Positions 6,833-8,782 of a DNA stretch of 8,782 nucleotides are shown one piece after another. The stretch's first letter is position 1; every line of letters begins with the position of its first letter. The notes below the pieces were generated by a model. The model was not told the DNA's origin. It saw only the letters and a program-made list of their open reading frames with translations, and ran no database searches. The DNA is from Candidatus Competibacteraceae bacterium (lineage in GTDB: Bacteria; Pseudomonadota; Gammaproteobacteria; Competibacterales; Competibacteraceae): NCBI GenBank assembly GCA_020444985.1, contig JAGRHK010000046.1:1-8782 (forward strand), read 5' to 3'. The position numbers and the translations under genes are program-made.

Positions 6833-7708
6833 TCAACACACGCCATTCGCTCCCCGCAACGGCAAACTGCGACGCAGCACCTGACTGGTCACCCACTTTA
6901 CCGAGCGATGCGCTTGTTCCAGGACAAATCGCGGCGGCAATTGCTGGTAATCATCGTTGAAAATCAAAAAGCTGAAATCGCCACGATAGCCGATGCGATC
7001 AATGCGGCGCAGCACTGCGGCCAACCGCGCCGTGTGCACGCCTTGACCGGGAAACACCCGCATGTGGATGGCGCGATCACGCAGTTCCGTGCGATTGTGA
7101 AATTCAAAGACACTGAAATCAGCCAGCTGCACCAGAGCAATCTTGTCGGGATCGATTTCGTCGATCACCTCGACTGCCGATTGATCCGCCAGAAAATGAA
7201 AGGTATCCAGCACCAAACTGAAATTGGCGTGATTGACCGCATCCACCATATCCCAAGCATCTTGCACGCTACGGGTGAAACGCCCCCACGGCACTGCCTT
7301 GTAACCGATCCGCACTCCCATCGGCACCGCCAGATTGGCGAGTTTGCGCAGATCCTGCTCCAGGGTTTCGTCGCTCTTGTCCGGCAATGGGTTGGTGGCC
7401 GAACACACGATGAGCAACGGCGAGCCGACCGCTTTGCACAAGGACAAATGCGCTTTGATCAGATCGATCTTGTAATCGTGCTGGGTGCCGTTCAGACCTT
7501 CGTAGTCGCGGATGACCTGCATTCCAGAAACGCGCACGCCACTGTGTTTGACCAACTGCAAGGCCGCTTGATAGCCCGCTGGATACTCGGCTAAATCCTT
7601 GGCCCACAGCATCGCCTGCGAAAATCCAGCGGTCGCGACTTCGCGCAACTTGGTTTCCAACGATCCGCTCAGAGTAATCAGGTCGATTCCGAAATTGCCC
7701 AGATGCAC
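6833..7708 (-). CDS. QuiC-like TIM-barrel protein lacking two of four metal-binding glutamates
   Basis: This 291-residue protein belongs to the xylose-isomerase-like TIM-barrel superfamily. It most resembles the N-terminal domain of bacterial 3-dehydroshikimate dehydratases (QuiC/QsuB), which convert 3-dehydroshikimate to protocatechuate using a divalent metal. Shared features are LSGSLETKL (13-21), RDYEG (67-71), LLIVCSATNP (98-107), GY-x-A-x-x-WGR (135-143), LDTFH (167-171), VQLADF (193-198), RVFPGQG (217-223) and IFNDD (249-253). In the family the ligands are Glu in GYEALAWG, Asp in LDSFH, Gln in LQLAD and Glu in SLEIFND. Here they are Lys137, Asp168, Gln194 and Leu248. The codons are AAG (7300-7298) and TTG (6967-6965), so neither change is a frame artefact. 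The GTG start has AAGGAG seven bases upstream. The gene is 21 bases downstream of the VOC gene, probably co-transcribed. Standard dehydratase activity is doubtful; altered chemistry or a binding role are alternatives. Confidence 0.82.
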   Translation of the reverse strand: MHLGNFGIDLITLSGSLETKLREVATAGFSQAMLWAKDLAEYPAGYQAALQLVKHSGVRVSGMQVIRDYEGLNGTQHDYKIDLIKAHLSLCKAVGSPLLIVCSATNPLPDKSDETLEQDLRKLANLAVPMGVRIGYKAVPWGRFTRSVQDAWDMVDAVNHANFSLVLDTFHFLADQSAVEVIDEIDPDKIALVQLADFSVFEFHNRTELRDRAIHMRVFPGQGVHTARLAAVLRRIDRIGYRGDFSFLIFNDDYQQLPPRFVLEQAHRSVKWVTSQVLRRSLPLRGANGVC

Positions 7709-7715
7709 GCACGCG

Positions 7716-7721
7716 CTCCTT
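7716..7721 (-). promoter_or_regulatory. Ribosome binding site supporting a GTG start for the TIM-barrel gene
   Basis: On the minus strand AAGGAG ends seven bases before the GTG at 7708-7706. No in-frame ATG precedes it after the stop of the VOC gene, and the protein's first strand (NFGIDLITLSG) begins directly after it, so GTG is the start. Confidence 0.75.
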
Positions 7722-7729
7722 CTCAGCCG

Positions 7730-8623
7730 TTACACACTGACATCGGGACGACTGAGGACCAACTCGAAGTTCATCCCGCCAAACAGATTTTGGGTCAGCG
7801 CGCCTTTTTCGGTGACATGTACTCGCTCCCGTTCTTCGAACGGGACGCCGCGTGCGTCCAACAAGGTAACAGCGGCTTGCACATCGGGGACACCAAATGC
7901 CAGTCGGGCAAAATGCTCATCCCAAGCAATATCCCAAATAGCGCCGTCGTCCGGTGGAATCAACTGCAGGTAAAATAATTTGCAAGGGCTTTGCAGCAGC
8001 ACGCCTTTCGGGAGAATGCCAAAGCGTTGTTCGGTGGGAAGCACGCTAAAACCAAACAACTGGCGATAAAAGTCGATCCAGGATTCAACCCGACCGACAC
8101 CCACATAGTGCACCAAGCCGAAGAAATGTAAGCCATCGATCAAGTTTGGGGGATGACGCGGAACCTCGTCGTAATAACTGAAATCGACATCGTAAATAGA
8201 AAAATCCTGGTAGCGATCCACCAGATATAAAACTGCGTCACCGATGCCGTGGATGCCCGGAATATTCAATTCCATGGTGCTGGCACGGGTTTGAATCGGC
8301 CAAGCGCCGAGATCGACCAGCAGTTTGTAGGCGCGCCCGGCGTCCTTCACCCGGAATGCGACAGCGTTCAGGCTCACTTCGCCTTCCTGTAGCGTTAGAC
8401 CGTCGAGCGTATCCTGATCGGCGTTGACGATCAGATTCAACGCGCCTTGCCGATACAGATAGACGCGGCGGGAACGGTGTTGGGCGATGGCGTGGAACCC
8501 TAATTTGATCAGAGCGCCACCGGCCGCATCGGGACTGCGGGTGACGAACTCAACAAACTCGATACCGCACATCGCGGTCGGATTTTCACTGAACGGTCTT
8601 GGGGTAATCGAATCGGATGCCAT
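7730..8623 (-). CDS. VOC-family protein resembling 4-hydroxyphenylpyruvate dioxygenase, metal site degraded
   Basis: This 297-residue protein has two vicinal-oxygen-chelate modules and matches 4-hydroxyphenylpyruvate dioxygenase (HPPD) and the HPPD-like C-terminal domain of QuiC. Shared N-terminal elements are GIEFVEF (20-26), HRSRRVYLYRQG (49-60), VAFRVKDAGRAY (88-99), MELNIPGIHGIG (117-128) and SIYDVDFSY (142-150). The second module has GRVESWIDFYRQLFGF (177-192). HPPD holds Fe(II) with His-His-Glu. Aligning on GR-x-x-x-W puts Gly169 at the first His, the ARLAF element puts Arg240 at the second (normally HVAF), and only Glu287 in NFELV remains. The protein is about 60 residues shorter than HPPD, the loss falling before NFELV and at the C-terminus. 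I chose the ATG at 8623 because ENPTAMCGIEFVEF then sits at the usual distance; the only upstream Shine-Dalgarno candidate (AGGA) is weak. It is not expected to be an active HPPD. It lies just upstream of the QuiC-like gene. Confidence 0.8.
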   Translation of the reverse strand: MASDSITPRPFSENPTAMCGIEFVEFVTRSPDAAGGALIKLGFHAIAQHRSRRVYLYRQGALNLIVNADQDTLDGLTLQEGEVSLNAVAFRVKDAGRAYKLLVDLGAWPIQTRASTMELNIPGIHGIGDAVLYLVDRYQDFSIYDVDFSYYDEVPRHPPNLIDGLHFFGLVHYVGVGRVESWIDFYRQLFGFSVLPTEQRFGILPKGVLLQSPCKLFYLQLIPPDDGAIWDIAWDEHFARLAFGVPDVQAAVTLLDARGVPFEERERVHVTEKGALTQNLFGGMNFELVLSRPDVSV

Positions 8624-8782
8624 GTGCTGATGAGTCCTGATGCAGCGAGGCTCTAACAAGTTGTACCTCATTACCGTTATTGTCTCACTTTGGCAGGTGG
8701 GCGCGCCATCTTTAAACGCATCTGTTTGGGAAGAACTGCAATAAATCAATTGATTATCGGCTAAAGCCAATAGGTTGTTATT
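8624..8782 (-). other. Upstream region of the VOC/QuiC-like gene pair
   Basis: These 159 bases are more AT-rich than the genes, as expected for a promoter region reading leftward. The frame stays open to 8770 on the minus strand, but the translated stretch has no resemblance to the family N-terminus, so I treat it as noncoding. I see no convincing sigma-70 promoter, tRNA or terminator. Confidence 0.4.

Noticed and set aside
6700..6960. Small (+) frames running through the GC-rich repeat
   Set aside because: Pro/Gly-rich strings such as PPLQKGGRGG are the translation of the repeat; they run into the antisense of the QuiC-like gene.
6908..7594. 228-codon (+) frame opposite the QuiC-like gene
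   Set aside because: The opposite strand has clear family motifs and a good ribosome binding site; this frame has neither.
8647..8669. Possible operator dyad around ACAAGTTGT upstream of the VOC gene
   Set aside because: Only four bases pair on each side of the centre and the flanking GAGG/CCTC are not symmetric about it, so it does not exceed chance.
1..8782. CRISPR array, tRNA, rRNA, transposase or phage genes
   Set aside because: No regularly spaced repeats, no tRNA-like cloverleaf and no recombinase-type protein were seen on either strand.

Overview
The window looks like accessory catabolic DNA from a Gram-negative proteobacterium. It has moderately high GC, strong AGGAGG-type ribosome binding sites, a tripartite TRAP transporter and a C-run/G-run inverted repeat of the 'CCCCCC-TTTGCAAAA-GGGGGG' kind. 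A gamma- or betaproteobacterium is my best guess from general style; nothing here fixes the taxon.

Layout. Bases 1-1038 (+) hold the C-terminal part of an acetolactate-synthase-like ThDP enzyme that enters from the left edge and is followed by a hairpin. After a 200-bp gap with two inverted repeats comes a tight (+) cluster: dctQ (1240-1818), dctM (1834-3114), an NAD-type quinate/shikimate dehydrogenase (3129-3995) and dctP (4027-5055). Next is a frameshifted remnant of the 3' end of a classical aldehyde dehydrogenase (5061-5209), then an intact CoA-acylating aldehyde dehydrogenase (5258-6694). A GC-rich inverted repeat (6704-6787) separates this block from two convergent (-) genes. These are a VOC protein related to 4-hydroxyphenylpyruvate dioxygenase (8623-7730) and, 21 bases downstream, a TIM-barrel protein related to 3-dehydroshikimate dehydratase QuiC (7708-6833).

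How the genes may work together. A dehydrogenase gene inside a TRAP operon implies that the imported organic acid is its substrate or is chemically close to it. Its closest recalled relatives are quinate/shikimate dehydrogenases, and the (-) strand pair corresponds to the two halves of the QuiC/QsuB fusion, so the region resembles a quinate/shikimate import and catabolism locus. It departs from the textbook pathway in two ways. It carries a ThDP carboligase/lyase-type enzyme and a CoA-acylating aldehyde dehydrogenase, which suggests C-C cleavage or decarboxylation to an aldehyde that is captured as an acyl-CoA. Also, both QuiC-like halves have lost key metal ligands: two of four in the TIM barrel (Glu to Lys137, Glu to Leu248) and two of three in the VOC protein (His to Gly169, His to Arg240).

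The most interesting interpretation is a remodelled cyclic-polyol or oxo-acid pathway whose QuiC-like proteins use altered, possibly metal-independent, chemistry or act as binding or regulatory proteins. The sequence observations are direct; the pathway is inference.
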